DNA of 64,000 nt from Salsuginibacillus halophilus (GCF_003014715.1 NZ_PYAV01000001.1:1-64000); one strand, 5' to 3'. Shown: positions 48,258-58,961, counted from the stretch's first letter. Translations and numbers: made by a program. Notes: generated by a model not told the origin, from the sequence alone.

Positions 48258-50660
48258 ATGTATGCCCGCGTTTATATAGATGTGTTAAGCGGTTCTGTCG
48301 ACAGGCCGTTTGATTACCGGATTCCACCGGAGCTTACCGGGGTCGTGCAGCCTGGTGTGCGTGTGCAGGTGCCATTTGGTCCGCGTCAAATTACCGGCAT
48401 TGTCATCTCATGTACAGAAGAAAGTGATGTTACAAAGGTGAAGCCAATTCATCAAGTGCTTGACGAACAACCTGTATTAACACCGGAGCTGTTAATGCTT
48501 GGGCAGACGCTTGCCCGTGAAACGCTCTGCTTACAAATGACAGCGTATCAAGCGATGCTGCCGGCGGCTTTACGTGGGAAAGTTGTAAAAACGCTCGAGC
48601 GAAACGTGCCGCTTGCCGAGCTGCCGCCGGAACTCGCTGCGTTATTTCAAAGCAGGCGCCGGGTGTCTTGGATCGATGCGCAAAAATCAGGGACAGCGAT
48701 GGGTGTCGTACGTGAGGCAGTTGATCAAGGGCTGCTCACCATAGAAGAAGTTGTCAAAGATCAATCCGCTGGTCGGACCCTGCAAGGGGTGCAGCTGCGT
48801 GGAAGCTATTCTGCCGAAGAGCGGTTAGAACTTGTAGGGAACCGGGCGGTCAAACAAAAAGAGCTTCTAGACGTTTTAGAAACGAGCGAGCGTCCGATGC
48901 TTGTAAAAACGCTAGCTGAAGATTACGGAATTTCAAATGCGGCAGTAAATGGTTTAATTGATAAAGGATTAGCAGAAAAAGTGGATGTTGAAAAGCGCCG
49001 CGATCCTTACGGTGCCAGGGATTTTGAAACTTCAACCCCGCTTGCGCTCACAAAGGAGCAAACCCATGTTTTAACATCGATTAAAAAGGTCCAAGCAGCC
49101 GGCCATGACACGCTTCTTTTACAAGGTGTTACCGGAAGCGGAAAAACAGAAGTTTATTTGCAGGCCATTGAAGATGTATTAAATCAAGGTAGCGAAGCGA
49201 TTGTGCTCGTACCGGAGATTTCTTTAACGCCGCAGATGGTGGAACGTTTTAAGTCACGGTTTGGCGAAGCCGTAGCTGTATTACACAGTGCGCTTTCTGC
49301 CGGAGAAAAGTATGATGAATGGCGGCGGATCCACCGTGGTGAAGTATCTGTCGTTGTCGGTGCAAGATCAGCGGTTTTTGCACCATTTACAAAGCTCGGC
49401 TTAATTATTATTGATGAAGAACATGAAGGCAGTTATAAGCAGGAAGACCAGCCCCGCTATCATGCCCGTGATATTGCGATTCAGCGGGGGGAATATCACA
49501 ACTGTCCTGTGCTTCTCGGCAGTGCCACCCCTTCGATCGAGTCTTACGCCCGTGCAAGAAAAGGGGTGTACACATTGTTACAGCTTACCGAACGGGTGAA
49601 CCAAAAGGCGATGCCGGAAGTGAAGATGGTTGATATGCGTGAAGAGTTGAAAGAAGGTAACCGCTCGCCATTATCTACAGTTATGCTAGAAGAGCTCGAA
49701 AAACGTCTCGAACGCGGTGAGCAGAGCGTGCTATTTTTAAACCGGCGCGGATTTTCCACGTTTATTATGTGCCGCAGCTGTGGGTTTACGAGCCAGTGCC
49801 CGCATTGTGAAATTTCGCTAACTTATCATAAACGCCATCACCAGCTGAAATGTCATTACTGCGGCTTTGAAGAAACGGCACCTGCAGCGTGTCCGGAATG
49901 CGGCAGTGAACATATCCGGTTTTTTGGAACCGGCACCCAAAAAGTCGAGCAGGAGCTAAACCGGCTGCTGCCAGAAGCGCGCATCATCCGGATGGACGTT
50001 GACACGACGTCCCGCAAAGGTGCGCATGAAGCGTTGCTTCAACAATTTGGCGAGCAGAAAGCTGATATTTTACTCGGCACACAGATGATCGCAAAAGGGC
50101 TCGATTTTCCGAATATTACCTTAGCCGGCGTTCTTGCAGCGGATGCCCTTTTAAAAATTCCGGACTTTCGTGCCGCCGAGCGTACGTTTCAGCTGTTAAC
50201 ACAAGTGAGCGGCCGTGCCGGTAGAGATGAGCGCGCAGGTGAAGTCGTGATTCAAAGTTATGATACGGAACATTACAGCCTCCTCCATGCGCAAAACTAT
50301 GATTTTGAACGGTTTGTGCAGACGGAAATGCAGGAGCGTAAGCGGGCGCAGTATCCACCGTACACGTATATGGTGTTAATTACTGTATCTCACCAGGACC
50401 TAACCCGTGTTATTAAAACGGCGAATGAAGTTGCTCATAAAATTGAGCAGCATAAACAACCGTCTACGGCGCTGCTTGGTCCTGTTCCATCCCCGATTGC
50501 CCGTATCAAAGATAGATATCGCTATCAATGCATGATAAAATATAAGGATGAACCTGACATGGCACTTTTGCTGCAGCAAGCTGTAGCACCTTATATGAAA
50601 GAGATGTCAAAAGATGATTTATACATTGCTGTTGATCGTCACCCGCAGATGTTTATGTAA
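48258..50660 (+). CDS. priA: Primosomal replication restart helicase PriA
   Basis: An 800-residue 3'-to-5' helicase that reloads replication at stalled forks. After the N-terminal DNA-binding domain (ARVYIDVLSGSVDRPFDYRI), Walker A is GVTGSGKTEVYL (about 294) and Walker B IIIDEEHEGSYK. Eight Zn-binding cysteines are in CRSCGFTSQCPHC, CHYCGF and CPECGS. The SGRAGR motif of helicase motif VI is present as SGRAGRDERAG. AAGGGGCAGGGG precedes the ATG. In B. subtilis def follows; here fmt follows directly. Confidence 0.96.
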   Translation: MYARVYIDVLSGSVDRPFDYRIPPELTGVVQPGVRVQVPFGPRQITGIVISCTEESDVTKVKPIHQVLDEQPVLTPELLMLGQTLARETLCLQMTAYQAMLPAALRGKVVKTLERNVPLAELPPELAALFQSRRRVSWIDAQKSGTAMGVVREAVDQGLLTIEEVVKDQSAGRTLQGVQLRGSYSAEERLELVGNRAVKQKELLDVLETSERPMLVKTLAEDYGISNAAVNGLIDKGLAEKVDVEKRRDPYGARDFETSTPLALTKEQTHVLTSIKKVQAAGHDTLLLQGVTGSGKTEVYLQAIEDVLNQGSEAIVLVPEISLTPQMVERFKSRFGEAVAVLHSALSAGEKYDEWRRIHRGEVSVVVGARSAVFAPFTKLGLIIIDEEHEGSYKQEDQPRYHARDIAIQRGEYHNCPVLLGSATPSIESYARARKGVYTLLQLTERVNQKAMPEVKMVDMREELKEGNRSPLSTVMLEELEKRLERGEQSVLFLNRRGFSTFIMCRSCGFTSQCPHCEISLTYHKRHHQLKCHYCGFEETAPAACPECGSEHIRFFGTGTQKVEQELNRLLPEARIIRMDVDTTSRKGAHEALLQQFGEQKADILLGTQMIAKGLDFPNITLAGVLAADALLKIPDFRAAERTFQLLTQVSGRAGRDERAGEVVIQSYDTEHYSLLHAQNYDFERFVQTEMQERKRAQYPPYTYMVLITVSHQDLTRVIKTANEVAHKIEQHKQPSTALLGPVPSPIARIKDRYRYQCMIKYKDEPDMALLLQQAVAPYMKEMSKDDLYIAVDRHPQMFM

Positions 50661-50697
50661 CAGCCGGGTGGCGTTTGCGTGAGAAAGAGGGATACGA

Positions 50698-51639
50698 ATG
50701 AACGTTGTATTTATGGGGACGCCGGCTTTTGCGGTGCCGGTGCTTGAAGCAATTTTAAATGAAGGCTACACCGTTTCCGGGGTGGTCACTCAGCCGGACC
50801 GGCCAAAAGGGAGAAAAAAACAGCTCACCCTACCGCCGGTGAAAGAAACAGCACTGGCGCATGATCTGCCTGTGCTGCAGCCTGAAACGTTAAAAGATGA
50901 CGCAGCAAGAGCGGACATCCTCAACCTGGCACCGGATGTCATTATTACGTGTGCTTACGGTCAGCTGCTGCCGGAAGCGATTCTTAACGCGCCGGTGCAT
51001 GGCTGTATTAACGTGCACGCCTCCTTGCTTCCAAAATACCGCGGTGGTGCCCCGATCCACCGCGCCATAATGAACGGTGAAAACGAGACTGGTGTAACGA
51101 TTATGTACATGGTGAAAAAACTCGACGCCGGAGATATGTTGAAAAAAGAAAGCCTCTCGATTACTGCAGAAGATACAACAGGCACACTGCACGATCGGTT
51201 GAGCACCCTTGGCGCCCGTCTTTTACTTGAAACACTTACAGATATTCAAAAAGGTACGCTTACGCCGGAGGCACAGGTTGAAGCTGACGCAACGTTTGCG
51301 CCGAACTTGGAGCGCGGCGAAGAAAAAATTGCTTGGACAATGTCTTGTGAAGCTGTGCTGAATCATATCCGCGGCATGAACCCGTGGCCGGTTGCGTACA
51401 CGACATGGCAAGGTGAAACATTAAAAGTATGGCAGGCACGTCCTGCTGCTCGCTTTGAAAGCAAGGCAGAAGCAGGAACAGTGCTGCGTGCAGGAGAGGA
51501 AGGCTTAATTGTACAAACCGGGGGTCAACCGGTTCAGTTAACAGAAGTACAGCCTGCCGGCAAAAAAGCAATGGCAGCTGAAGATTTCCTGCGCGGACGC
51601 GGCCAGACGTTAACAGAGGGTGAGGTGCTCGGCACATGA
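50698..51639 (+). CDS. fmt: Methionyl-tRNA formyltransferase
   Basis: A 313-residue enzyme that formylates initiator Met-tRNA. The formyltransferase motif CINVHASLLPKYRGGAPIHRA (about 104-124, split) holds catalytic Asn and His, and the later Asp is in VKKLDAGDML. A C-terminal OB-fold domain binds tRNA. AGAAAGAGGG precedes the ATG. It overlaps rsmB by four bases. The companion deformylase gene def is not adjacent, unlike B. subtilis. Confidence 0.96.
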   Translation: MNVVFMGTPAFAVPVLEAILNEGYTVSGVVTQPDRPKGRKKQLTLPPVKETALAHDLPVLQPETLKDDAARADILNLAPDVIITCAYGQLLPEAILNAPVHGCINVHASLLPKYRGGAPIHRAIMNGENETGVTIMYMVKKLDAGDMLKKESLSITAEDTTGTLHDRLSTLGARLLLETLTDIQKGTLTPEAQVEADATFAPNLERGEEKIAWTMSCEAVLNHIRGMNPWPVAYTTWQGETLKVWQARPAARFESKAEAGTVLRAGEEGLIVQTGGQPVQLTEVQPAGKKAMAAEDFLRGRGQTLTEGEVLGT

Positions 51640-52982
51640 CGACAAAAAATGTACGAGCCCATGCGTACGATATTTTAGAGCGGGTGCGAGACGGCGCCTA
51701 CAGTCATCTGCTTGTTAACGATGTGATTGAAAAGCAGCGCTTGTCCGCTGAAGATGCCGGGTTATTGACGGAGCTCGTATACGGTGTGTTAAAACAGCGT
51801 CCGGCCCTTGATTTTTATATGACGCCCTTTTTAAAGCAAAAACCTTCTGCTCTTGACCGCCGCATTCAAACGATTCTCCAGTTATCACTGTATCAAATGG
51901 CTTTTCTTGACCGGATTCCAAACCGGGCAGCGATCCATGAAGGGGTTAATCTTGCTAAAGCGAACGGGCGAAAAGGTCTATCCGGTATGGTGAACGGCGT
52001 GCTGCGTAATGCGGACCGTAAAGGCCTACCCGACCCTGAAACGATCCAGGATGAATGGCGTCGTAAAGAAGTACAGACCGGTCATCCGGTATGGCTTTTA
52101 CAGTTATGGGCAAACATGTTCGGTAAAGAAACAGCTTTTGAGGCGGCTTACTGCAATTTAAAAAAAGCGCCTGTAACACTGCGGACCAATACCCTTCAAC
52201 AAAGCCGGGAAGCCCTGCAGGAGATCTTAAATGAAGAAGGGGTGGCCACATCTTTTGGCAAGCTCGCCCCTGAAGCCTTAATTACAGCAAGTGGTCAGCC
52301 TGCAAAAACTGAAGCATTTGCAAGTGGACGGTTTTCGATCCAGGATGAGGCATCAATGCTTTGTGCCCGCGCGCTTGATCCAAAACCGGGCATGCAAGTA
52401 CTTGATGCTTGTGCGGCACCGGGGGGGAAAGCGCTCCATTTAATGGAGTGGATGCAGGATGAAGGTTTCGTTACCGCAAGTGACCTCCATGCTACGAAGC
52501 TGCCGCTCATTCATGAACAAGCTGAACGCCTCGGTTTAACGAGCTTCGCCCTGCTGCCGCGGGATGCCCGGCAGTTGTCAAATGACTTTGCGGAAGGTGC
52601 GTTTGACCGCGTGCTTGTTGATGCGCCGTGTAGTGGTCTCGGGGTGATTCGCCGTAAGCCGGAAATTAAAGCTTATCCAGACAGCTCACATTTAAAAGAG
52701 TTCCCGCCGCTGCAGGAGGAGATTCTGCACGAAGCAGCTAAACTTGTGAAACCCGGCGGTCGCCTCGTCTACAGTACGTGCACATTAAACTCGGAAGAAA
52801 ATGAAGCAGTCGTCAAAAAGTTTCTTCATGAAGCACCCGGCTGGAAACTTGAAGAAGACCTGGCCGAAAAACTCGGCTTGCAAGCTGATGCAAAGAAGCG
52901 TACGATGGCAGGAGCAGTCACGATCTTACCACAAGATGCAGGGAGCGATGGCTTCTTTATCGCTTCACTGTTCAAAGAATAA
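51636..52982 (+). CDS. rsmB: 16S rRNA m5C967 methyltransferase RsmB
   Basis: A 448-residue rRNA methyltransferase. An N-terminal NusB-like RNA-binding domain ([20 protein letters not shown]) precedes the SAM domain with [31 protein letters not shown] (catalytic region) and [12 protein letters not shown] (second Cys). Start overlaps fmt (ATGA). It continues the translation-linked gene run fmt-rsmB-rlmN. Confidence 0.95.
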   Translation: MTTKNVRAHAYDILERVRDGAYSHLLVNDVIEKQRLSAEDAGLLTELVYGVLKQRPALDFYMTPFLKQKPSALDRRIQTILQLSLYQMAFLDRIPNRAAIHEGVNLAKANGRKGLSGMVNGVLRNADRKGLPDPETIQDEWRRKEVQTGHPVWLLQLWANMFGKETAFEAAYCNLKKAPVTLRTNTLQQSREALQEILNEEGVATSFGKLAPEALITASGQPAKTEAFASGRFSIQDEASMLCARALDPKPGMQVLDACAAPGGKALHLMEWMQDEGFVTASDLHATKLPLIHEQAERLGLTSFALLPRDARQLSNDFAEGAFDRVLVDAPCSGLGVIRRKPEIKAYPDSSHLKEFPPLQEEILHEAAKLVKPGGRLVYSTCTLNSEENEAVVKKFLHEAPGWKLEEDLAEKLGLQADAKKRTMAGAVTILPQDAGSDGFFIASLFKE

Positions 52983-53005
52983 AAGTTGAAAGAGAGGGTT
53001 CCAGT

Positions 53006-54091
53006 TTGGAACAATTGAAAGAGAAAGTCGCAGCGGAACAAAAAGGTTTAAAGCCGCTGTTATCGATGGAGTATCATGAACTAGAAGCTTGGTTGAAAGA
53101 AGAAGGAGAGCCTGCTTTCCGTGCAAAGCAGATCTTTGAATGGGTATATCAAAAGCGGGTTGAACGTTTTGAAGATATGACAAACTTATCGAAAGCGCTA
53201 CGGGAAAAGCTCGCTTCACACTTTTCACTGCGCGTACTTTCAGAGATTGTTATGCAGGAGTCAACTGACGGGACAATGAAGTTTTTATATGAGCTGCCGG
53301 ATGGCTATTCGATTGAAACTGTTCTTATGAATCATGAATACGGCAACAGTGTTTGTGTAACTACGCAAGTTGGCTGCCGTCTTGGCTGTACGTTTTGCGC
53401 TTCGACGCTCGGTGGCTTAAAGCGTAACTTGACAGCTGGTGAAATTGTTGCGCAAGTGCTTGAAGTTCAGCGCCGGCTTGATGAAAAGGGCGAACGCGTG
53501 GATTCGGTTGTTATTATGGGAATTGGCGAACCGTTCGACAATTATGATGAATTAATGCCGTTTCTCCGCTTAATTAATCATGATCAAGCGTTAAACATCG
53601 GTGCCCGTCATATTACCGTATCAACGAGCGGGGTTGTACCACGTATTTATGAGTTTGCTGATGAAAAGACGCAGATTAACTTTGCTGTGTCACTGCACGC
53701 GCCGACAACAGAAATCCGCAGCCGTTTAATGCCTGTCAACCGGGCTTGGCCGCTTGAAAAGCTGATGGATTCAATCCGTTACTATCAAGAAAAAACGAAC
53801 CGTCGAATCACTTTTGAATACGGTTTGTTTGGCGGGGTGAATGATCAAGTAGAACACGCGCATCAACTTGCGGATTTAATTCACGGGTTAAAGTGCCACG
53901 TCAATTTAATCCCAGTAAACGATGTGCCGGAACGCGATTATGTTCGAACGTCTCGTGATGATATCTTTGCCTTTGAAAAAACATTAAAAGATCGTGGTGT
54001 GAACGTAACGATCCGCCGCGAGCAAGGACATGACATTGATGCCGCGTGCGGTCAGCTGCGCGCGAAGGAGCGTTCTGAAGAAACGGAGTGA
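53006..54091 (+). CDS. rlmN: Dual-specificity RNA methyltransferase RlmN
   Basis: A 361-residue radical-SAM enzyme that methylates A2503 of 23S rRNA at C2 and tRNA A37. The cluster motif is [10 protein letters not shown] (about 124-133), and the methyl-carrier Cys is in [14 protein letters not shown] near the C-terminus (about 349). The start is TTG with GAGAGGG 8 nt upstream. It overlaps the probable GTG alternative of prpC. Confidence 0.96.
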   Translation: MEQLKEKVAAEQKGLKPLLSMEYHELEAWLKEEGEPAFRAKQIFEWVYQKRVERFEDMTNLSKALREKLASHFSLRVLSEIVMQESTDGTMKFLYELPDGYSIETVLMNHEYGNSVCVTTQVGCRLGCTFCASTLGGLKRNLTAGEIVAQVLEVQRRLDEKGERVDSVVIMGIGEPFDNYDELMPFLRLINHDQALNIGARHITVSTSGVVPRIYEFADEKTQINFAVSLHAPTTEIRSRLMPVNRAWPLEKLMDSIRYYQEKTNRRITFEYGLFGGVNDQVEHAHQLADLIHGLKCHVNLIPVNDVPERDYVRTSRDDIFAFEKTLKDRGVNVTIRREQGHDIDAACGQLRAKERSEETE

Positions 54092-54099
54092 GATTTCTA

Positions 54100-54846
54100 T
54101 TGAAAACTGCGTTTTTAACTGATAAGGGCCAAAAAAGGCCGCATAATGAAGACCAAGGATTCTGCCGTGAAGAAGAAGACAAGGCACTGGCTGTCGTTTG
54201 TGATGGTATGGGCGGGCATAATGCCGGTGATGTAGCAAGCCTCATGGCAGCTGAAACTGTAGAAGCCGCCTGGAATGATCCAGGAGAAGTAGACCCTGTA
54301 CAACATGCAGCAACGTGGCTTACGGAAGTGATTGCGGCAGCAAACCACCGGATTTACGAAAAAGCAAATGAAGTTTCTGCTTACCGCGGGATGGGGACGA
54401 CCCTCATTTCAGCTGTCGCCGATCAGGAGAAGGTAGTCATCGGACATGTCGGGGACAGCCGGGCCTATCATTACCATCAGGAAGGCCTAACTCAGGTGAG
54501 CCGGGATCAATCGCTTGTCAATGAATTGGTGGACCAAGGCGAGATCAGCGAAGCTGAAGCTGAAGTGCATCCGCGTAAAAATGTATTAACACAGGCACTA
54601 GGTACAGAAACCACAGTTACCCCGGAAGTCGTTGAAGCGGCTTGGGCGCCGGGGGACTTGGTTTTGTTATGTTCAGACGGTCTGACAGATAAAGTCGCAG
54701 ACGAAAGCATTCATGATATGCTAACCCGGCACCCGCTTTCAGAGGCAGCCCGGACGTTGATCGATGCCGCCAATGAAGCCGGCGGTGACGATAATATTAC
54801 GGTCGCGCTCATTCAGTATCCGGCCGTTGAAACAGCCGAAAGGTGA
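54100..54846 (+). CDS. prpC: PP2C-type serine/threonine phosphatase PrpC
   Basis: A 248-residue metal-dependent phosphatase that counters PrkC. Motifs: LTDKGQKRPHNEDQGF (11 PP2C motif I, Asp/Arg), VCDGMGGHNAGDVAS, GHVGDSRAYHY, LLCSDGLTDKV and GGDDNITV. I prefer TTG 54100, which gives MKTAFLTDKGQ like B. subtilis PrpC and has CGGAGTGAG upstream. A GTG at 54088 that overlaps rlmN is the alternative. It pairs with prkC six bases downstream. Confidence 0.95.
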   Translation: MKTAFLTDKGQKRPHNEDQGFCREEEDKALAVVCDGMGGHNAGDVASLMAAETVEAAWNDPGEVDPVQHAATWLTEVIAAANHRIYEKANEVSAYRGMGTTLISAVADQEKVVIGHVGDSRAYHYHQEGLTQVSRDQSLVNELVDQGEISEAEAEVHPRKNVLTQALGTETTVTPEVVEAAWAPGDLVLLCSDGLTDKVADESIHDMLTRHPLSEAARTLIDAANEAGGDDNITVALIQYPAVETAER

Positions 54847-54852
54847 TTCATT

Positions 54853-56787
54853 ATGATTGGACAACGCATCAACGAACGATATGACATCACTGCAGCAATC
54901 GGCGGCGGCGGGATGGCGTATGTATACAAAGCAGAGGATCGAATTCTTGACCGGACGGTGGCTTTAAAAGTACTGCAGCCGCAGCACGCCGAAGAAGGAG
55001 CGTTTATTGAACGTTTCCGTCGCGAAGCAGAAGCAGCAGCAAGCCTCGGTCATCAAAATGTCGTTGAGATTTATGATATTGGCGATGAAGATGAGGTTTA
55101 TTACATCGTTATGGAGTATGTCGAAGGTGAGACGTTGAAGTCACATATTCAGCGGCGTGGTCCACTTCCGCTTGAAGAAGTGGTGGAGCTGTTCAATCAG
55201 ATAGCCTCTGCAATTGCGCATGCGCACCAGTTCGGCATTGTGCACCGGGATGTCAAACCGCATAATATTTTGCTTGACGAAAGTGGCAATGCGAAAGTGA
55301 CAGACTTTGGGATTGCCCGGGCGACTAGCGGGGGACAGACGTTAACCCAAACTGAGTCTATTATGGGAACGGCCAACTATTTATCACCGGAGCAGGCACG
55401 CGGCGGCGTTGTGACAGAGCGGTCTGATACGTACTCGCTCGGGATTGTGCTTTATGAGATGGTGACAGGTGAACTCCCATTTGGTGGTGACTCTGCTGTA
55501 TCTGTTGCTTTGCAGCACGTGCAGCGGCCACTTCCTGATCCTGCAGTAAAGCGTGAAAGTCTGCCGCAGCCATTAATCAATGCCATATTGTATGCAACAG
55601 CAAAAGACCCTGCCCAAAGATATGCTTCTGTGCAGGATTTTCAGCAAGATGTTAAAACTTGTCTCTCGCTTGAGCGGCGCAGTGAAGCACCTGCGTTAAT
55701 GGATGAGGTAGATGATGAAGCAACGATTGAAATGCCGGCAGTTTCTCAAAACGATTATGCAGACGTAAAAGAAGAACAACCGGCGCCTGCTGACCCGCCT
55801 CCAAAGAAAAAGAAGCGTTTCCTGCTTCCTTTGTTTGCGGCATTTATCGTGTTTTTCGGTGGCTTACTTGCTGCTTTTACGATTGTGCCGATGATGTTTG
55901 GTCTTGATGATGTTGACGTACCTGACGTTGAAGAACTTACAATTGATGAAGCGGAAGAAGAGCTCGAGGCGGCAGATTTAAGCGCTGATATTGAACGTGA
56001 GTATAACGATGAATTGGAAGAAGACACCGTGATCCGACAAAATCCTGGTGCAGGCAGGACTGTTAAAGAAGGTTCAGATATTCAATTGTTTGTAAGTGAC
56101 GGACCAGAAACAGAAGAAATGCCGGATGTCATAGACTTGCCGCTGTCATCTGCTGAAGAAGAGCTTGCTGCTTTTGAAGATGTTGAAACCGAAAGTGAAG
56201 AAGTGAGCGGGCTAGAAGAAGATACAGTGATTGACCAAAGTCCAGAAGCGGGTGAGCGCATCGTTGTTCAAGAAGAAACGGTGGTACTCACAGTAAGTGA
56301 ACGGCCTGAAGTGACACTTGATAATCTTCAAGGAGAAAGCGAAGACGTTGTACGTAGTTATGTAAGTTCCCACAACTTAGCGCACAATTTTGCTGAAGCT
56401 CATCATGATTCAGTCGAAGCAGGCCGCGTCATTGAGCAGCAACCCGGTCCATATGAAACGGTTCGTGAAGGAAGTGAAGTAAGTTTTACGCTTTCGCTTG
56501 GTCCTGAAGAAACCGAAGAAGAGGAGGAGGAAGAGCCTCCATTTGAAACGGTAGAAGCCGTTGTTCCAGTTGATATTGCTGATGAAGAGAGTGATCATGC
56601 TTATGAAGTACTGATCACTTATGAAGACGCTGAAAGCGAAGGGGAAGCAACTTACATTGAAGAAGAAATCAATGCTTCAACAACGTATCACGTGCCGCTT
56701 ATTGTGACACCGGAAACAGATGGTCAGTACACGTTGTATATTGATGGAGAAGAAATGCAGGCGAACGAATTTTCATATGACGGTTAA
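54853..56787 (+). CDS. prkC: PASTA-domain Ser/Thr kinase PrkC
   Basis: A 644-residue membrane receptor kinase. The kinase domain has the Gly loop IGGGGMAYVY (16-25), Lys39, HRDVKPHN (131-138), DFG (151-153) and the activation loop TQTESIMGTANYLSPEQ. A basic segment (PPKKKKR) precedes one membrane helix (about 325-350). Outside are three PASTA-like repeats (DVPDVEELTIDEAEEEL, EMPDVIDLPLSSAEEEL, and RPEVTLDNLQGESEDVV), which sense muropeptides. The ectodomain is very acidic, with an EEEEEEPP hinge before the last part. In spores PrkC promotes germination. Confidence 0.96.
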   Translation: MIGQRINERYDITAAIGGGGMAYVYKAEDRILDRTVALKVLQPQHAEEGAFIERFRREAEAAASLGHQNVVEIYDIGDEDEVYYIVMEYVEGETLKSHIQRRGPLPLEEVVELFNQIASAIAHAHQFGIVHRDVKPHNILLDESGNAKVTDFGIARATSGGQTLTQTESIMGTANYLSPEQARGGVVTERSDTYSLGIVLYEMVTGELPFGGDSAVSVALQHVQRPLPDPAVKRESLPQPLINAILYATAKDPAQRYASVQDFQQDVKTCLSLERRSEAPALMDEVDDEATIEMPAVSQNDYADVKEEQPAPADPPPKKKKRFLLPLFAAFIVFFGGLLAAFTIVPMMFGLDDVDVPDVEELTIDEAEEELEAADLSADIEREYNDELEEDTVIRQNPGAGRTVKEGSDIQLFVSDGPETEEMPDVIDLPLSSAEEELAAFEDVETESEEVSGLEEDTVIDQSPEAGERIVVQEETVVLTVSERPEVTLDNLQGESEDVVRSYVSSHNLAHNFAEAHHDSVEAGRVIEQQPGPYETVREGSEVSFTLSLGPEETEEEEEEEPPFETVEAVVPVDIADEESDHAYEVLITYEDAESEGEATYIEEEINASTTYHVPLIVTPETDGQYTLYIDGEEMQANEFSYDG

Positions 56788-56799
56788 ACAGGAGGATAT

Positions 56800-57669
56800 A
56801 TGGCTGAAGGACGGATTATGACATCTATTGGCGGGTTTTATGACGTTGAAGACGAAACCGGGCGCTATCAGTGCCGGGCCCGTGGACGGTTTCGCAAAGA
56901 TAATGTTAAGCCGATTGTCGGGGACTGGGTTTCTTTTTCTAAAGACGGGGCTTACATTACTGAGGTACATGAACGTGATAATATGCTGCTCCGTCCGCCA
57001 GTAGCAAATGTGGATCAAGCGTATATCATTTGTGCCGCAAAAGACCCTGATTTTTCTTCGTACTTTCTTGATCGTGTACTCGTTCATGCTGAAGCAGAAG
57101 ACATTGAGCCGGTCATTGTTATTACAAAGCTTGATCAAGTGAGTGATGATGATTTGGAACTTTTAAACGTTTATAAACGGCTTTATGAAGATGTCGGTTA
57201 TGACGTTTATTTTACCCGTCTGCTTGAGGAAGGGCCGCCACCGGCGTTAACAGCAGAGCTGGATCAGCGGATCACTGTTCTAAGTGGTCCATCCGGTGCT
57301 GGTAAATCAACGCTTTTAAATGTGCTTGCCCCTGAAGCTCAAGTTGAGACAGGTGAAGTTTCTGCTCAGCTTGGACGCGGCCGTCATACCACCCGTCACG
57401 TTGAACTTTGGAACGTAAATGGGGGCCGGATTGCTGACACGCCAGGCTTTAGTTCACTTGAGTTTCACGGGATCGAAGCTAAAGATTTAACGCTTTATTT
57501 TCCGGAGATGCGTGAACGGTTGCCAGACTGCAAGTTCCGCGGGTGTGCTCACAAAAATGAACCTGGTTGTGCAGTGAAGGCAGCTGTATCTGAAGGAGAA
57601 GTTGCAGAAGAGCGTTATCAGCATTATCTTTCGTTTTATGATGAAATTCAATCTCGGAGGTTGTATTAA
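56800..57669 (+). CDS. rsgA: Ribosome small subunit GTPase RsgA (CpgA)
   Basis: A 289-residue circularly permuted GTPase for late 30S assembly. OB-fold first, then the G4 motif ITKLDQ, G1 GPSGAGKSTLLN (about 165-176) and G3 DTPGFSS. The zinc site is C-x5-C-x-H-x5-C in CKFRGCAHKNEPGC. AGGAGG precedes the ATG. It overlaps rpe by one base (TAATG). Confidence 0.96.
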   Translation: MAEGRIMTSIGGFYDVEDETGRYQCRARGRFRKDNVKPIVGDWVSFSKDGAYITEVHERDNMLLRPPVANVDQAYIICAAKDPDFSSYFLDRVLVHAEAEDIEPVIVITKLDQVSDDDLELLNVYKRLYEDVGYDVYFTRLLEEGPPPALTAELDQRITVLSGPSGAGKSTLLNVLAPEAQVETGEVSAQLGRGRHTTRHVELWNVNGGRIADTPGFSSLEFHGIEAKDLTLYFPEMRERLPDCKFRGCAHKNEPGCAVKAAVSEGEVAEERYQHYLSFYDEIQSRRLY

Positions 57670-58313
57670 TGACAAAAATTGCGCCATCGATATTAGCCGC
57701 AGATTTCAGCCGGCTGCAGGACGAAGTTGAACGTGCCGAAGCAGCTGGGGCAGATTTTATACACGTCGATGTGATGGATGGTCACTTCGTACCAAATATT
57801 ACGATGGGGCCGAATGTTGTAGAAGCAATTCAGCCTCATACATCGCTACCACTTGATGTGCATTTAATGATTGAAAACCCGGATCAATACATTCCGGCGT
57901 TTCGACAAGCAGGGGCCTCAATCATTTCAGTCCACGCTGAAACTTGTCCGCACCTGCACCGGACCATAAGCTTAATCCATGCTGAAGGTGCAAAGAGCGG
58001 CGTCGTATTAAATCCGCATACGCCGGTGGACATGATCAAACATGTGATTGCTGATGTTGATTTAGTGTTATTAATGACGGTTAACCCGGGTTTTGGCGGT
58101 CAGTCGTTTATCCCGGAAGCTGTAGAAAAGATTCGTGAAGTGGCTCACTTGGCTGCAGAAAAAAATCCTGAACTTTTGATTGAAATTGACGGTGGAATTA
58201 ATGAAGAAACAGCGGCTGCCTGCCGCGATGCAGGTGCGAATGTATTAGTCGCAGGTTCATCCATTTATAAAGCTGAAAATATGGCAGAGGCCGTTAAAAG
58301 CATCCGGGGCTAG
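57669..58313 (+). CDS. rpe: Ribulose-phosphate 3-epimerase
   Basis: A 214-residue TIM-barrel enzyme converting ribulose-5-P to xylulose-5-P. Metal and catalytic residues are in IHVDVMDGHFVPN, LDVHLMI, TVNPGFGGQSF and EIDGGIN. CTCGGAGG precedes the ATG, which overlaps rsgA's stop. A terminator overlaps its stop codon, ending the coaBC-to-rpe run. thiN (yloS), next in B. subtilis, is not here. Confidence 0.96.
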   Translation: MTKIAPSILAADFSRLQDEVERAEAAGADFIHVDVMDGHFVPNITMGPNVVEAIQPHTSLPLDVHLMIENPDQYIPAFRQAGASIISVHAETCPHLHRTISLIHAEGAKSGVVLNPHTPVDMIKHVIADVDLVLLMTVNPGFGGQSFIPEAVEKIREVAHLAAEKNPELLIEIDGGINEETAAACRDAGANVLVAGSSIYKAENMAEAVKSIRG

Positions 58314-58332
58314 AAGGCTCCGGATGTTTTTT
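58301..58332 (+). terminator. Terminator overlapping the rpe stop
   Basis: CATCCGGGGC / GCTCCGGATG stem, TAGAAG loop containing the stop codon, and six T. Confidence 0.92.
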
Positions 58333-58833
58333 ACGTCTTTATACCAGACATCTTAGAGGTTTTTCCAGGGGATGAGAATTAAAGCTGATTTGTCATACAT
58401 AAGATGCTTTATATTAAAAGGTTATTGAGCGTATTTGTTACTTTTTTAAGGGCGGACTGTACAAACGTTCAAAACGTGTGCTAGGCATTCACTGTAAAAT
58501 AAGTTGTATGACCTTTGTGCCCTTTAAAAATTTTGGGTTAGCGTGTATGTAATACAGTAAAGCTTACATAAATCAACCGAAGTATTGACGTGAAGGCCAA
58601 AACATAAAGCCTATAGATAGATAAATCGCACGCAAAAAGAGGAAGCTAGATAAATTTTTATATAAAAGTTTTTGTTCACACCAAGCTGAAAAAAAGGTCG
58701 TCTGAGATTTTTTCTTAAAAATGATGTACTATCTGTACGTTCTTGAATATATATGAAAAAGAGGCTAAAGAAGACGGCTGGTGCCGCTGCACGAGCAGGG
58801 CTGGAGTTACCTTGAGGGAAAGGGGCCGATTGC
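58333..58833. other. AT-rich non-coding gap upstream of spoVM
   Basis: About 500 bp with no supportable gene; thiN would be here in B. subtilis. A small hairpin (CTGC-ACGA-GCAG, 58783-58798 region) is near the spoVM leader. I could not place the expected sporulation promoter with confidence. Confidence 0.5.
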
Positions 58834-58917
58834 ATGAAGTTTTATACGATTAAATTACCGAAGTTTCTCGGAGGTTTTGTGCGGGCTGTACTGCATTCTG
58901 TACGACGTGAAGATTAA
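58834..58917 (+). CDS. spoVM: Stage V sporulation peptide SpoVM
   Basis: A 27-residue amphipathic peptide beginning MKFYTIKLPKFLGG and ending HSVRRED, nearly identical in its first half to B. subtilis SpoVM (26 residues). It recognises the convex forespore membrane and anchors SpoIVA to start coat assembly. Pro9, needed for the curved-membrane mode, is present. GAAAGGGG precedes the ATG. Its position between rpe and rpmB is the standard one. It shows that the organism forms spores. Confidence 0.97.
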   Translation: MKFYTIKLPKFLGGFVRAVLHSVRRED

Positions 58918-58922
58918 TTCAT

Positions 58923-58956
58923 AAAAAACACCTGGCAGCTCAGCCAGGTGTTTTTT
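58923..58956. terminator. Bidirectional terminator between spoVM and rpmB
   Basis: AAAAAACACCTGG / CCAGGTGTTTTTT, 13-bp perfect stem with T runs on both strands between convergent genes. Confidence 0.95.
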
Positions 58957-58961
58957 ATGAA